Part shown: piece by piece, positions 29,231 to 39,155 of the stretch
Numbering within the stretch: the stretch's first letter is position 1
Layout: each line of letters starts with the position of its first letter
Assembly: GCA_030576275.1 (NCBI GenBank)
Contig: JALIBN010000028.1
Location: 93,519-157,518 of the forward strand
DNA: 64,000 nucleotides
Direction of reading: 5' to 3'
Source of the DNA: Pseudomonadota bacterium
Lineage (GTDB): Bacteria > Pseudomonadota > Gammaproteobacteria > Nitrosococcales > Methylophagaceae
The notes under the pieces: model-generated
The model's input: only the letters and a program-made list of their open reading frames with translations
Databases searched by the model: none
What the model was told of the DNA's origin: nothing
Position numbers and translations under genes: made by a program

Positions 29231-30453
29231 TAAGCAAATAGCTCCTGTACTTTCTTAATTCCGCCAACAAGGGCATCTATTTCGTCAAAGGTATTATAAA
29301 AAGCAAACGATGCTCGTGCTGTCGCTGGGATACCAAAAAATTGCATGACTGGCTGGGCACAATGATGTCCGGTCCGTATTGCCAAACCTTGTTGATCAAA
29401 AATTGTACCTACATCATGCGGATGAACACCCTCAATCATAAAAGACAATACACTGGCCTTTTGCGCTGCAGTACCAATAATTCTAACACCAGGTAACGCA
29501 GTCACTTTTTCGGTAGCGGCAATTAATAAGGCATGTTCATGAGCAGCCAAGTTAGCGATACCAAGATTATTCATATAATCAATGGCGGCACCTAAGCCGA
29601 TGGCACCCGAAATATTTGGCGTACCAGCTTCGAATTTATACGGCAACTCATTGTATTCAGTGTGAGCAAAACTAACCGATAAGATCATATCGCCACCACC
29701 CTGCCAAGGTGACATCGCTTCTAATAACGTTTGTTTACCATAAAGCGCACCTATGCCTGTTGGCGCAAACATTTTATGCCCTGAAAACACATAAAAATCA
29801 CAATCTAAATCTTGTACATCAACAATCATATGTGGCACTGCTTGAGCGCCATCTACTAAGACCGGTATATTTTTAGCATGGGCTCGGGCAATCATGTCTT
29901 TAATAGGATTAATCGTACCCAAAGCATTCGATACATGGCCTATCGCCATTATTTTAGTTTTACTGGTCAGTAATTCATCAAGTGTTGATAGGTCAAGTTC
30001 ACCAACTTTTGTCATCGGAATAACGTTCAGTTTCGCACCGGTTTGTTCACACAACATTTGCCAAGGCACTATATTCGCGTGGTGTTCCATGTGACTTATT
30101 AGTATCTCATCACCAGCTTGTAATTGTGGCCGGACAAAACTTTGTGCCACTAAATTAACTGCTTCAGTTGCACCTCGTACAAAGATAATTTCTTTATCCG
30201 ACTGTGCATTAACAAAATCACGTATCTTATCGCGCGCACCTTCATAAGCATCGGTAGCTCGCTGACTTAATCGATGCACACCACGATGAACATTAGCATT
30301 ATCTTGTCGATAATAATTAGCAACAGCATCAATTACTTGATTCGGCTTCTGACTAGTGGCCGCATTATCTAAATACACCAAGGGATGGCCATTTATTTGC
30401 TGATGCAATATTGGGAAGTCTTGTCTAATAGCAGCAAGATCTAACACACTCAT
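29230..30453 (-). CDS. sufS: Cysteine desulfurase SufS
   Basis: 407 residues, group II desulfurase. It releases sulfur from cysteine as an enzyme persulfide. Visible are YLDNAATSQKP, the PLP-site histidine in ISHMEHHANIVPWQ, DGAQAVPHMIVDVQ, the PLP lysine in FYVFSGHKMFAPTGIG, and the active cysteine in AIRTGHHCAQPVMQFF. It overlaps sufD by four bases and sufU by one, as a tightly coupled cassette. Confidence 0.96.
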   Translation of the reverse strand: MSVLDLAAIRQDFPILHQQINGHPLVYLDNAATSQKPNQVIDAVANYYRQDNANVHRGVHRLSQRATDAYEGARDKIRDFVNAQSDKEIIFVRGATEAVNLVAQSFVRPQLQAGDEILISHMEHHANIVPWQMLCEQTGAKLNVIPMTKVGELDLSTLDELLTSKTKIMAIGHVSNALGTINPIKDMIARAHAKNIPVLVDGAQAVPHMIVDVQDLDCDFYVFSGHKMFAPTGIGALYGKQTLLEAMSPWQGGGDMILSVSFAHTEYNELPYKFEAGTPNISGAIGLGAAIDYMNNLGIANLAAHEHALLIAATEKVTALPGVRIIGTAAQKASVLSFMIEGVHPHDVGTIFDQQGLAIRTGHHCAQPVMQFFGIPATARASFAFYNTFDEIDALVGGIKKVQELFA

Positions 30454-31775
30454 GCTATTACTCCCACTCTTCCACCAGCAGCACGAGGTAAATGATGCTC
30501 AACCAATGCCGATAAGGCGTTCCTAATATCTTCTGCAGGAATACGTTCTAAGACTTCCACCGCAAATGCATGGGTTAACAAGCTACGCGCACTCACTTCA
30601 TCTAAACCACGGGCACGTAGAAAGAACAAATGATCATCATTCAATTGACCAACGGTGCTACCATGACCACATTTAACATCATCAGCATAAATTTCCATCT
30701 CAGGCTTGGTATCAATCTCACAACCACGTGATAGCAACATATTGCGGTTACTTTGATTCGAGTCTGTTTTCTGAGCATCTTTATGCACAATCACTTTGCC
30801 ATTGAATACCGCATGGCTATTGCCATCTAATACGCCTTTGTACAATTCATCACTAGTGGTATTTGGCACGAAATGATCAATACGCGTGTGATTATCAACG
30901 TGTTGTTCGCCCGTCACTAGATACAATCCATCCATGGTGACATGTGACTGCTCACCTAATAATTGACTATGCACATCATTACGCGCGAGTTTACCACCCA
31001 AAGAAATATTATTAGTATTCCAATGACTGCTTGCCGCTTGTTTGGCCGATAAAGTAGCGATGTGGAAGGCATTTTTAGATTCTTGCTGTAATTTATAGTG
31101 ATTTAAAGTCGCTTTATACCCTAACACTACTTCAGTCACGACATTGGTCAACGAAACCGATTCATTTAAACCTACATAATGTTCAACCACTGTCGCTTGG
31201 CTCGATTCGCCAAGCACGATTACATTACGTAAATGACTGGCCAATGCCTCTGTTGTTCCGGTATTAATAACTAATAACTCAATCGACTTAGCAATTTGAG
31301 TGTCACTATCCACACTAATAACAGCTCCCTCTTGCATCAAAAAGGTATTCAGTGCATTAAAACCCGCTTTTTCAGGATTAATCTGATTTCCAAGATGAGG
31401 TTGGGCTAGCTCTAATCCAGCTGATAATGGACGAATGACTAAACCTGCTGGTAGATCATCAAGCTGAGACAGCTCAGTGGAGAATACGCCATCAATAATA
31501 ACAACACGGTAAGCGTCTTTTAATAAAGCCAGCTTTTCACACTGTTCAGAAGTAATAGAGCTTGCCTCAGCTTGATGTGTGAATGCTTGTTGACTCAATT
31601 CCCACAAACTGGTGTATTTCCAATCTTCTTCTTTTTTTACTGGCAAGCCGTTGTGATTAAATTGCGTTAAGGCTTTTAATCGCATACTGTTTAACCAAGC
31701 GAGCTCTTGCCCTGGCAACATTTTTTCTTTAGCAACACTAGAAAAAGGTGTCACCAAATCGGTGAGCTTTTTCAT
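30450..31775 (-). CDS. sufD: Fe-S cluster scaffold subunit SufD
   Basis: 441 residues. SufD forms the SufBC2D complex, pairing with SufB to build Fe-S clusters. The C-terminal beta-helix core shows [59 protein letters not shown] and [20 protein letters not shown], all hallmark SufD segments. It lies between sufC and sufS with four-base overlaps on both sides. Confidence 0.95.
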   Translation of the reverse strand: MKKLTDLVTPFSSVAKEKMLPGQELAWLNSMRLKALTQFNHNGLPVKKEEDWKYTSLWELSQQAFTHQAEASSITSEQCEKLALLKDAYRVVIIDGVFSTELSQLDDLPAGLVIRPLSAGLELAQPHLGNQINPEKAGFNALNTFLMQEGAVISVDSDTQIAKSIELLVINTGTTEALASHLRNVIVLGESSQATVVEHYVGLNESVSLTNVVTEVVLGYKATLNHYKLQQESKNAFHIATLSAKQAASSHWNTNNISLGGKLARNDVHSQLLGEQSHVTMDGLYLVTGEQHVDNHTRIDHFVPNTTSDELYKGVLDGNSHAVFNGKVIVHKDAQKTDSNQSNRNMLLSRGCEIDTKPEMEIYADDVKCGHGSTVGQLNDDHLFFLRARGLDEVSARSLLTHAFAVEVLERIPAEDIRNALSALVEHHLPRAAGGRVGVIA

Positions 31776-32533
31776 ACTTGCTGGCCCTCCGCATCTTCAT
31801 TGATCCAGGTATAACCTGTTTTTTCAAGTTCTTTCGCTAACTCTTTATCGCCAGATTTGACAATACGTCCTTCAGAAAGTACGTGAACAAAATCAGGCAC
31901 TATATAATCAAGTAAACGTTGATAATGCGTGATCATAATAATAGAACGTTCTTGTGAACGTAGAGCATTTACGCCATCAGAGACAGTTTTTAAAGCATCA
32001 ATATCTAAGCCAGAATCTGTTTCATCAAGAATCGCTAATGATGGTTCTAACAATGCCATTTGCAAGATTTCATTCCGTTTTTTCTCACCGCCAGAAAAAC
32101 CTTCATTTACACTACGGTGTAAAAACTGTTCGTCCATTTTAACTAGCTGCATTTTGCTACGGACCAGCGATAAAAAATCGATAGCGTCTAGATCATCTAA
32201 ACCCTGATATTTACGTACCGCATTTAATGCAGCTTTTAACAAGTAAATATTGCTGACACCAGGAATTTCAACGGGATATTGGAAAGCCAGAAATATACCT
32301 CGTTGTGCCCGTTCTTCTGGCGCCAACGACAGTAGGTTTTCTTCTTTATAAATCACTTCACCTTGTGTGATTTCGTAGCCATCACGGCCAGCAAGGACGT
32401 TCGATAAGGTACTTTTTCCCGCACCATTGGGCCCCATGATGGCATGTACTTCACCAGCATTCACAGTCAAATTGATACCGCGAAGAATTTCTTTGCCATC
32501 AATGCTGGCGTGGAGGTTTTTAATTTCTAACAT
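31772..32533 (-). CDS. sufC: Fe-S assembly ATPase SufC
   Basis: 253 residues, ABC-type ATPase of the SufBC2D scaffold. Walker A is [17 protein letters not shown], the Q loop is in [16 protein letters not shown], the signature is [17 protein letters not shown], Walker B is [16 protein letters not shown] and the switch histidine is in [13 protein letters not shown] hydrolysis drives the conformational change in SufB-SufD during cluster assembly. It starts 69 bases after sufB. Confidence 0.97.
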   Translation of the reverse strand: MLEIKNLHASIDGKEILRGINLTVNAGEVHAIMGPNGAGKSTLSNVLAGRDGYEITQGEVIYKEENLLSLAPEERAQRGIFLAFQYPVEIPGVSNIYLLKAALNAVRKYQGLDDLDAIDFLSLVRSKMQLVKMDEQFLHRSVNEGFSGGEKKRNEILQMALLEPSLAILDETDSGLDIDALKTVSDGVNALRSQERSIIMITHYQRLLDYIVPDFVHVLSEGRIVKSGDKELAKELEKTGYTWINEDAEGQQV

Positions 32534-32602
32534 GTATTTATTTCTCTCTAACTATCTTTATGAATTGGGTAGGAACGTGCTTATATGTAAAAAACACTAA
32601 AC

Positions 32603-34051
32603 TTAGCCTACAGATCCTTCCAGTGATAAACCCAGTAGATTTTGTGCTTCAACAGCAAATTCCATCGGTAACTCACGAATAACTTGCTTACAAAAACCAT
32701 TAACTATCATGGATACCGCATCTTCCAAATCTAAACCACGTTGTTTACAGTAAAACAACTGGTCTTCGCTTATTTTTGAGGTTGATGCTTCATGTTCCAC
32801 TTGTGCTGTTGGATTTTTGACCTCTATATACGGGAAAGTATGTGCCGCCGATAAGTCGCCTATTAATAGAGAATCACATTCGGTATAGTTACGAGAATTC
32901 TCAGCATTTGGACCCATACGCACTAATCCACGATAGGCATTTTGAGAGCGACCGGCTGAAATACCCTTTGAAATAACCGTTGAACTGGTATTTTTACCCA
33001 AATGAACCATTTTCGTTCCGGTATCCGCTTGCTGCATATTGTTGGTCACAGCAACAGAATAAAACTCACCGACTGAGTTATCACCTTGTAATATCACGCT
33101 AGGATATTTCCAAGTAATCGCTGAACCCGTTTCAACTTGTGTCCATGAGACTTTAGAGCTTTCACCTCGACATGCAGCACGCTTGGTTACAAAGTTGAAA
33201 ATCCCGCCGCGACCATTTTCATCGCCTGGGTACCAGTTTTGAACCGTTGAGTATTTAATTTGAGCACGATCATGTGCAACCAATTCAACAACTGCGGCAT
33301 GCAACTGATTTTCATCCCGCATTGGTGCGGTACATCCTTCCAAATAACTGACATATGAATCATCATCAGCAATTATTAGGGTACGTTCAAATTGCCCAGT
33401 GTTAGCTGCATTGATACGGAAATACGTTGATAACTCCATCGGACAGCGAGTGCCTTTAGGAATATAAACAAAAGAGCCATCACTAAACACTGCCGAGTTT
33501 AACGCCGCATAGAAATTATCTTTGTAGGGAACCACACTACCCAGATATTTTTTTATCAATTCAGGATGTGCATGCACCGCTTTCGAAAATGGCATAAAGA
33601 TAATGCCTTCTTCCGCTAATTTATCCTGAAAAGTATTTGCAACAGAGACACTGTCAAATACAGCATCGACTGCTACACCAGCTAAACGAGCACGCTCATC
33701 TAGAGGCACACCGAGTTTTTCGTAGGTGCGTAATAATTCTGGATCGACCTCATCTAAGCTTTTTGGTCCATCGGTTTTTTTCTTTGGTGCCGAATAGTAA
33801 CTAATTGCTTGATAATCAATCTCAGGATAATGAACGTGTGCCCATTTAGGCGTTTCTAGGGTAAGCCAGTGATAATAAGCTTTTAGTCGCCACTCCAATA
33901 AGAATTCAGGCTCACCTTTAATACGTGAAATTTCACGCACAGTTTCTTCGCTCAATCCTGGTGGCAAACTATCCGACTCAATGTCAGAGATAAATCCTGC
34001 AGAATATTCTTTAGGAACGAAATCTTCTATTTGCTGTTTTTGTTCAGCCAT
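32603..34051 (-). CDS. sufB: Fe-S cluster scaffold subunit SufB
   Basis: 482 residues from the ATG at 34051, where GGTGAG lies four bases upstream; the ORF also extends to an ATG at 34063. Conserved segments include [80 protein letters not shown] and [20 protein letters not shown]. It overlaps the 3' end of the Rrf2 regulator gene by eight bases, so the regulator and suf genes are one transcript. Confidence 0.97.
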   Translation of the reverse strand: MAEQKQQIEDFVPKEYSAGFISDIESDSLPPGLSEETVREISRIKGEPEFLLEWRLKAYYHWLTLETPKWAHVHYPEIDYQAISYYSAPKKKTDGPKSLDEVDPELLRTYEKLGVPLDERARLAGVAVDAVFDSVSVANTFQDKLAEEGIIFMPFSKAVHAHPELIKKYLGSVVPYKDNFYAALNSAVFSDGSFVYIPKGTRCPMELSTYFRINAANTGQFERTLIIADDDSYVSYLEGCTAPMRDENQLHAAVVELVAHDRAQIKYSTVQNWYPGDENGRGGIFNFVTKRAACRGESSKVSWTQVETGSAITWKYPSVILQGDNSVGEFYSVAVTNNMQQADTGTKMVHLGKNTSSTVISKGISAGRSQNAYRGLVRMGPNAENSRNYTECDSLLIGDLSAAHTFPYIEVKNPTAQVEHEASTSKISEDQLFYCKQRGLDLEDAVSMIVNGFCKQVIRELPMEFAVEAQNLLGLSLEGSVG

Positions 34052-34538
34052 TAATCTCACCATCCTTCGTTTTAACTAAAGCCATCGCATTTGTCGATGG
34101 ATAAAAATGTATTGGGCTCACGCTTTCTGAAGCGACCTGCGGCACTAACATGTCAGATAATTTAACTTCATCCAAGGCATGAAATACCGCATTATTAATT
34201 CGCGTCCAGTTAGTCTGAATAGAGCAATGATTTTCTTGTTCACAATGACTTTCAGTGCCTACGCATTCGGTTAAGGCTATTGGGCCTTCAATTGCGGTAA
34301 TAATTTCAGCAACCGATATTTTTTTCGGACTACTATTTAAACTATATCCACCGTGTGCACCGCGTTCTGAGGTCAACAAATTCGCCTGTGATAATGCTTT
34401 TAATACTTTTTTCACGGTTGGCAATGGTACCTGTACCGCGTCAGCAAGAGCATGGGCGCTGTGTTGCATCTCTGTTCTTTGAGCCAAATAGCTCATCAAA
34501 ACAATACCGTAATCTGTTAATTTTCCCATTCGCAACAT
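34044..34538 (-). CDS. Rrf2-family Fe-S-type regulator of the suf operon
   Basis: 164 residues. A winged-helix N-terminus ([60 protein letters not shown]) is followed by a cysteine triad in [18 protein letters not shown] (C-x6-C-x5-C), comparable with the cluster-binding cysteines of IscR. Such proteins repress Fe-S assembly operons when loaded with a cluster. The start has AGAGGA six bases upstream. It heads the suf operon and probably autoregulates it through the dyad at 34556-34574. The name SufR/IscR-like is descriptive; which orthologue it is cannot be settled here. Confidence 0.93.
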   Translation of the reverse strand: MLRMGKLTDYGIVLMSYLAQRTEMQHSAHALADAVQVPLPTVKKVLKALSQANLLTSERGAHGGYSLNSSPKKISVAEIITAIEGPIALTECVGTESHCEQENHCSIQTNWTRINNAVFHALDEVKLSDMLVPQVASESVSPIHFYPSTNAMALVKTKDGEING

Positions 34539-34555
34539 ATGGCGTCCTCTTAATA

Positions 34556-34591
34556 TGGGACTATTATAGTACCATTTAAAATAATAACCAA
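34556..34591 (-). promoter_or_regulatory. suf operon promoter with overlapping dyad operator
   Basis: On the minus strand TTGGTT (34586-34591), a 17-base spacer and TATAAT (34563-34568) form a good sigma70 promoter. The 19-base dyad TGGGACTATTATAGTACCA (34556-34574, plus strand) covers the -10: outer and inner half-sites TGG.ACTAT and ATAGT.CCA are symmetric with only three central or variable positions. The ACT-five-bases-AGT core also agrees with the IscR type 1 centre. This is the likely binding site of the Rrf2 regulator encoded just downstream. Confidence 0.8.
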
Positions 34592-34752
34592 GTAACGCGC
34601 TCAGTTATTTCAATTAATAATCCTTATAAAAATGTGAGAGAATGAACAACGGTGAACTTTATCTGCTTAGTTGCTTACTAAAGAGAATCATCAGTTAGCT
34701 GATGAACACTTACATTTACGTAAAATAACCTTTTAATTCGAGAATCATTTAA

Positions 34753-35439
34753 ATGAAATTAAAATCACTCGCAATTCTTCCTTTCTTATTTGGAGCCCCA
34801 GTAATGGCTGATACGAATGCCGCAAAACTAGATACTGAACAACAACAATTGAGCTATATTTTCGGCATTCAAGTCGGACAAAATATGATGTCTGAAGGTG
34901 TTGATTTAGAAATGGATGCATTTACTGCAGGTGTCGCAGATATGTTTGCCGGTAAACAACCACAATTAGATCAAGCAATAGCTGAAAAAGTAATTGGTAC
35001 ATTTCAACAGAAAAAAGCTAAAGAACTGGCTGATGTCATGAATGCCAAACAAAAAGTCGCTCAAACTTACCTCGATGATAATGCCAAAAAAGATGGTGTA
35101 GTCACTACTGCTAGCGGTTTACAATACACCATCATCAAAGAAGGCGATGGTGCAACACCGACTGAAACTGATAAAGTTATTGCTCACTATAAAGGGACAT
35201 TGTTAGACGGTACTGTATTTGATAGTTCATATGAGCGCGGTGAACCAGCGACATTCCCAGTTAACGGTGTGATCCAAGGCTGGCAAGAAACGTTACAATT
35301 GATGAAAGAAGGCGCTAAATGGCAAATTGTTGTACCTGCTAATTTAGCTTATGGTCCTCGTGGTGCAGGTCAAGGCTCACCGATTGGTCCTAACGAAACA
35401 TTGATTTTTGATATTGAATTGATTGCAATTACCAAATAA
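34753..35439 (+). CDS. Periplasmic FKBP-type peptidyl-prolyl isomerase (FkpA/Mip family)
   Basis: 228 residues. A signal peptide (KSLAILPFLFGAPVMADT) is followed by the alpha-helical dimerisation domain (QQQLSYIFGIQVGQNMMSEG; about 25-115), then the FKBP domain (about 125-226): TDKVIAHYKGTLLDGTVFDS, PVNGVIQGWQETLQLMKEGA and VPANLAYGPRGAGQ. It assists folding of envelope proteins. It is a single gene, divergent from the suf operon, with a 214-base gap holding both promoters. Confidence 0.94.
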   Translation: MKLKSLAILPFLFGAPVMADTNAAKLDTEQQQLSYIFGIQVGQNMMSEGVDLEMDAFTAGVADMFAGKQPQLDQAIAEKVIGTFQQKKAKELADVMNAKQKVAQTYLDDNAKKDGVVTTASGLQYTIIKEGDGATPTETDKVIAHYKGTLLDGTVFDSSYERGEPATFPVNGVIQGWQETLQLMKEGAKWQIVVPANLAYGPRGAGQGSPIGPNETLIFDIELIAITK

Positions 35440-35456
35440 TTTCAAACCATTCAAAT

Positions 35457-35493
35457 AAAAAGGCCATGTCATTAAGTTGATATGGCTTTTTTT
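35457..35493. terminator. Bidirectional terminator between the FKBP gene and the acyltransferase gene
   Basis: A 9-bp stem GCCATGTCA/TGATATGGC (one G-U pair) with a six-base loop is flanked by A5 on the left and T7 on the right, serving the two converging genes. Confidence 0.8.
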
Positions 35494-35518
35494 ATGGTTT
35501 CTACTAGTATGTGTCGAA

Positions 35519-37234
35519 TTAATCAGCCAAGTAACGTTTGTATTTTGCAAGTTTAAGCGCATGTAGGTCAACTAGAACTAAACCGTCAATACAGTTGCCA
35601 AAAGCAGCGTCAAGACTAAAGTCTATAAATCGCACTCCCCCAGTCTCACACAAGTCAGCATATTGTTTATACAGCGTTGGAATACTGACGTTCATATGCG
35701 CTAATTGAACCCGCATGGCTTTAAAATCAGCATCATAATCGAGTCCAGTGATAACATTACTAACCCTTTGTTGCATATTAGAATCTAATCGATACGGTAC
35801 TCGTGCGATCGCAAGTTGATCTATATCCTTAAAATAATTCTGATAAAAAAATATAATGAGTGCCTTAGCAAATTCTGGATAACTATCACTTAAACTGACC
35901 GGGCCGAACAAGTAATGTATTTCAGGGTAACGTTTTAAATAGGCGCCAATTCCGTACCAAAGATAATCAAGACTTCTCTTACCCCAATATTTTGGGCTAA
36001 CAAAACTGCGGCCTAGTTCGATTCCTTGCTCAAAAAATCCTGCCATCTGTTGCTGATTATAATCAAATAATTCCTGACTATAAATACCTCGGCTATCTGA
36101 TTTTAAAAACACATTTTTAACTTCAGCTAAGCGGTATGCGCCGGCAATTTCAAGATCCTGTTCATCCCATAAAATCAAATGGCGATAATCACGATCATAA
36201 CGATCTAGGTCACTTTTTTTGCCGGTGCCTTCACCGACCTGGCGAAACGTGATTTCACGTAGTCGACCAATTTCATGCATCACTGCTGAATCAGATTGAT
36301 AATCAAACAAATATATTTTTTTACCGTCTGTTGTCTCACCTAGCAACTCTGCTTGTTGTAATTCTTTTTTAATTGCTCGTCGATCCAGAGGATGAACAAT
36401 TGTTTGCTCTGTTTCGAATAACGGTGATTTACCTTTACCTACGCGATACAAATGATGTCGAATGAGTTTCGCCATTTGTTTTTTTGCTAAAGGAAGTAAT
36501 CTGATCTGGTTAAAGGGGATTGACTGCCCGACTCGCAGGGTAATTGTTTGCGAGTTTTTATTAAAGATCTCATGCGCCAATAACATAGCAGCTAAGGGCT
36601 TATACAGCATTGAACTGCTATAAAATAACGATGAATTTCGTGCGTCGACATAAATTGGTAATATCGGTGAATTGGTCTTTTTTGAAAAATGTAGAAAGCC
36701 ACTAGTCCATTTACCATCTCGTACACCATTGGGCCTGATGCGTGAGACTTCACCTGCGGGGAATACAATTACAGCCTGATCATTGTTCAAACAATTAATA
36801 ATATCGGCAATACTACTTTTCTGAGTTGCTTTATTTAAATTATCGACTGGAAGCAATAAGTCTTTGACAGCTTGAAAGTTCATCAATATATCGTTGACTA
36901 CAATTTTCACATCTCGCCTAACCTCCCCCACTAACTTTAACAGAGATAAGCCGTCTAGAGCTCCTAAAGGATGGTTGGCAACGATTACAACCCGTCCTGA
37001 AGCCGGAATATTGCTACGATCACGGTGCGAAATCGCATAACTAAATTTGAGGTGGTCTAATACCTGATCGATAAAATCGAAACCTTTCAAATCCTGATGG
37101 GCATCTAAAAACTGATTAACCTGATGTTCGTATGATAATTTACGCAGTAAACCAAGAGTTGGCTTTTTTATCCAAGGACTTTTGTGTTCAAAGTCAGGGA
37201 GTTTTTGTTGGATAGCACTTTCAATATTAAGCAT
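35519..37234 (-). CDS. Two-domain acyltransferase, OlsF-like (PlsC domain plus GNAT/OlsB-type domain)
   Basis: 571 residues. Residues about 75-270 are a PlsC/LPLAT domain with the HX4D box in VIVANHPLGALDGLSLLK and the second motif VIVFPAGEVSRIRPNG. Residues about 300-560 match the hemolysin/OlsB N-acyltransferase family (AVMHEIGRLREITFRQVGEG; LELGRSFVSPKYW-like ELGRSFVSPKYWGKRSLDYL; YLFGPVSLSDSYPEFAKAL). This architecture is that of OlsF, which makes ornithine lipids in both acylation steps. Ornithine-lipid synthesis is inferred by architecture and not proven. A GAGAGGTGAGAA ribosome site precedes the ATG. Confidence 0.82.
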   Translation of the reverse strand: MLNIESAIQQKLPDFEHKSPWIKKPTLGLLRKLSYEHQVNQFLDAHQDLKGFDFIDQVLDHLKFSYAISHRDRSNIPASGRVVIVANHPLGALDGLSLLKLVGEVRRDVKIVVNDILMNFQAVKDLLLPVDNLNKATQKSSIADIINCLNNDQAVIVFPAGEVSRIRPNGVRDGKWTSGFLHFSKKTNSPILPIYVDARNSSLFYSSSMLYKPLAAMLLAHEIFNKNSQTITLRVGQSIPFNQIRLLPLAKKQMAKLIRHHLYRVGKGKSPLFETEQTIVHPLDRRAIKKELQQAELLGETTDGKKIYLFDYQSDSAVMHEIGRLREITFRQVGEGTGKKSDLDRYDRDYRHLILWDEQDLEIAGAYRLAEVKNVFLKSDSRGIYSQELFDYNQQQMAGFFEQGIELGRSFVSPKYWGKRSLDYLWYGIGAYLKRYPEIHYLFGPVSLSDSYPEFAKALIIFFYQNYFKDIDQLAIARVPYRLDSNMQQRVSNVITGLDYDADFKAMRVQLAHMNVSIPTLYKQYADLCETGGVRFIDFSLDAAFGNCIDGLVLVDLHALKLAKYKRYLAD

Positions 37235-37330
37235 TTCTCACCTCTCATTTGCCTTATTTCTAAAGCATAAAGGAGGTGTGTTACAACTTGATAATGATTA
37301 CGTTACCATTTCATGACAGGATAGTAGAAT

Positions 37331-37852
37331 CTATTTATGTTCTTCAGCGTGGGTTAAATAAAGCGTAACCCCAATAAGGGCAATACCACCAGAAAGCGCT
37401 AGTAATTCTATAGCCCCGTGAAAATCCATGCTGATTGCATGTTCAAAAAAGTTCACTATCAAAATCATGATAATAACCCGTCCAAGGCGAGTTTTAAGAT
37501 CATCAAGACTATGAATTGCTAAAACAGATGATGAGGTTTCTGATTCTTCGGCTTGTTCGATTTTGCTGATAAATAGCTCATACAAACCTAAAGAAAAGAT
37601 TAATAAGACGGTTGCCAACAAATAACCATCAATCACTTCGACGACATGCGTTACGGCTTCGGCACGAAAATCTTTACGTGCTTCACCAATCAAATCAGGT
37701 GAAAGATAATCACCTAAATGGATAACCAAATAAAAAGCATCGACTGAAGCCATATAAAACATAGCAAAGGCCGTGATCAAACTTACTACAACAGCAATAA
37801 TAACTACAAAACGGCTATTCCAAAGTAGCGTTTCAAACACTTTCTCGATCAT
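37331..37852 (-). CDS. YqhA-family (UPF0114) inner-membrane protein
   Basis: 173 residues with about four membrane helices. Recognisable segments are FETLLWNSRFVVIIAVVVSL at the start, the VIDGYLLATVLLIFSLGLYE helix-loop and GRVIIMILIVNFFEHAI followed by ALSGGIALIGVTLYL. The function is unknown; the family is widespread in Proteobacteria. It follows panD by about 20 bases on the same strand and could share its transcript. Confidence 0.87.
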   Translation of the reverse strand: MIEKVFETLLWNSRFVVIIAVVVSLITAFAMFYMASVDAFYLVIHLGDYLSPDLIGEARKDFRAEAVTHVVEVIDGYLLATVLLIFSLGLYELFISKIEQAEESETSSSVLAIHSLDDLKTRLGRVIIMILIVNFFEHAISMDFHGAIELLALSGGIALIGVTLYLTHAEEHK

Positions 37853-37871
37853 GATTCATACCAATTTAGGA

Positions 37872-38252
37872 TTATACGGTTTGTACTGGAATGGCATGAC
37901 GCGTGTTGATAATGTCATTTTTCTCATTCAGATAGACAAGCGTAGGTTTAAATTTGGCCACTTCTTTTTGGTCCAGTAGGGTATAAGCACAAATGATAAT
38001 ACGATCGCCAGGCGATGCTTTATGAGCCGCCGCACCATTCACCGAAATTATTTGTGAGCCAGCTTCAGCACGAATAGCATAAGTAATAAAACGGTTACCA
38101 TTGGCGACATTGTATATATGGATCTGTTCGTATTCATGAATACCGGCAGCTTCCAAGAAGTTACTGTCAATCGCACACGAGCCTTCGTACTCTAATTCTG
38201 AGTGCGTTACACAGGCACGATGTAGTTTTGCTTTTAATAGAGTCAGTTGCAT
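37872..38252 (-). CDS. panD: Aspartate 1-decarboxylase (proenzyme)
   Basis: 126 residues. PanD makes beta-alanine from aspartate for pantothenate. The self-cleavage site Gly24-Ser25 is kept in [19 protein letters not shown], giving the pyruvoyl group; [16 protein letters not shown] and the [19 protein letters not shown] loop follow. It ends the panB-panC-panD series, 51 bases after panC. Confidence 0.96.
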   Translation of the reverse strand: MQLTLLKAKLHRACVTHSELEYEGSCAIDSNFLEAAGIHEYEQIHIYNVANGNRFITYAIRAEAGSQIISVNGAAAHKASPGDRIIICAYTLLDQKEVAKFKPTLVYLNEKNDIINTRHAIPVQTV

Positions 38253-38303
38253 ATCCGACCATCTGTAGTTAATTAGCTGGACATTATCGCTTTTTCAACA
38301 AAA

Positions 38304-39155
38304 TCAGGCAAGATTACAAGCGATATTGTCGATTAGACGGGCCTTACCTAATCGCGCTGCGGCAAGAATCCTTAAGTTCTTATCGCCCGATATTGCCTGC
38401 GCCAGGTCATCTGCACGTCGAATATCTACATATTCGGCTTCAAAGCCAAGTCCTTCCAGTTTAGTGATGGCTTCTAGCTGTAGAGCGGGAAAATCTTGCT
38501 CCCCCATGACAATTCGTTGTTTAAAACTTAGCAAAGTTTGATATAAACCTGATGCTTGTTCTCGTTGCTGCTCAGTTAGATACTGATTTCGTGAACTCAT
38601 TGCTAAGCCGCTTTCTTCACGAAAAGTCGGTGAACCAAGAATATCAACGGGTAAATTAAGATCGCGTATTAAGCGTTTGATTAATAATAGTTGTTGGTAA
38701 TCTTTTTCACCAAACAGCGCAATGTCAGCTTGGACTATATTGAGTAACTTAGTAACAACGGTTGCCACTCCATCAAAGTGTCCTGGGCGCTTAAGTCCGC
38801 AGAGTTTATCATTCATATTAGGCACGATAATGTTCGTATGCGGGGCCATACCCTTCGGGTACATTACGTCTATTGTAGGAGTAAATATAACATCGCAATC
38901 CACTGTACTTAGCATATGGATATCAGCCATAACCGTACGTGGATAAGCGAATAAATCTGCTTTGTCATCAAACTGCAATGGGTTAACAAAAATACTGACC
39001 ACAACTCTATCGGCCAACTCACTCGCTTTCCTCACTAGAGAAAGATGCCCATGATGTAAATTACCCATCGTTGGTACAAATGCAATTGTTTGTTTGAGAT
39101 CTCGCCAGGCTTTAATTTGCGCTCGTAAGGCACTAATTGTTTCAACACTTTGCAT
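38304..39155 (-). CDS. panC: Pantothenate synthetase
   Basis: 283 residues. PanC joins pantoate and beta-alanine with ATP. The class-I-like ATP motif is in VPTMGNLHHGHLSLVRKASE, followed by SIFVNPLQFD, LCGLKRPGHFDGVATVVTKL, ALFGEKDYQQLLLIKRLIRD and the KMSKS-like GLAMSSRNQYL. It overlaps panB by one base (TAATG). Confidence 0.97.
   Translation of the reverse strand: MQSVETISALRAQIKAWRDLKQTIAFVPTMGNLHHGHLSLVRKASELADRVVVSIFVNPLQFDDKADLFAYPRTVMADIHMLSTVDCDVIFTPTIDVMYPKGMAPHTNIIVPNMNDKLCGLKRPGHFDGVATVVTKLLNIVQADIALFGEKDYQQLLLIKRLIRDLNLPVDILGSPTFREESGLAMSSRNQYLTEQQREQASGLYQTLLSFKQRIVMGEQDFPALQLEAITKLEGLGFEAEYVDIRRADDLAQAISGDKNLRILAAARLGKARLIDNIACNLA

Noticed and set aside
34689..34706. Small inverted repeat CATCAG/CTGATG upstream of the FKBP gene
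   Set aside because: Six-base arms are too short to separate from chance.
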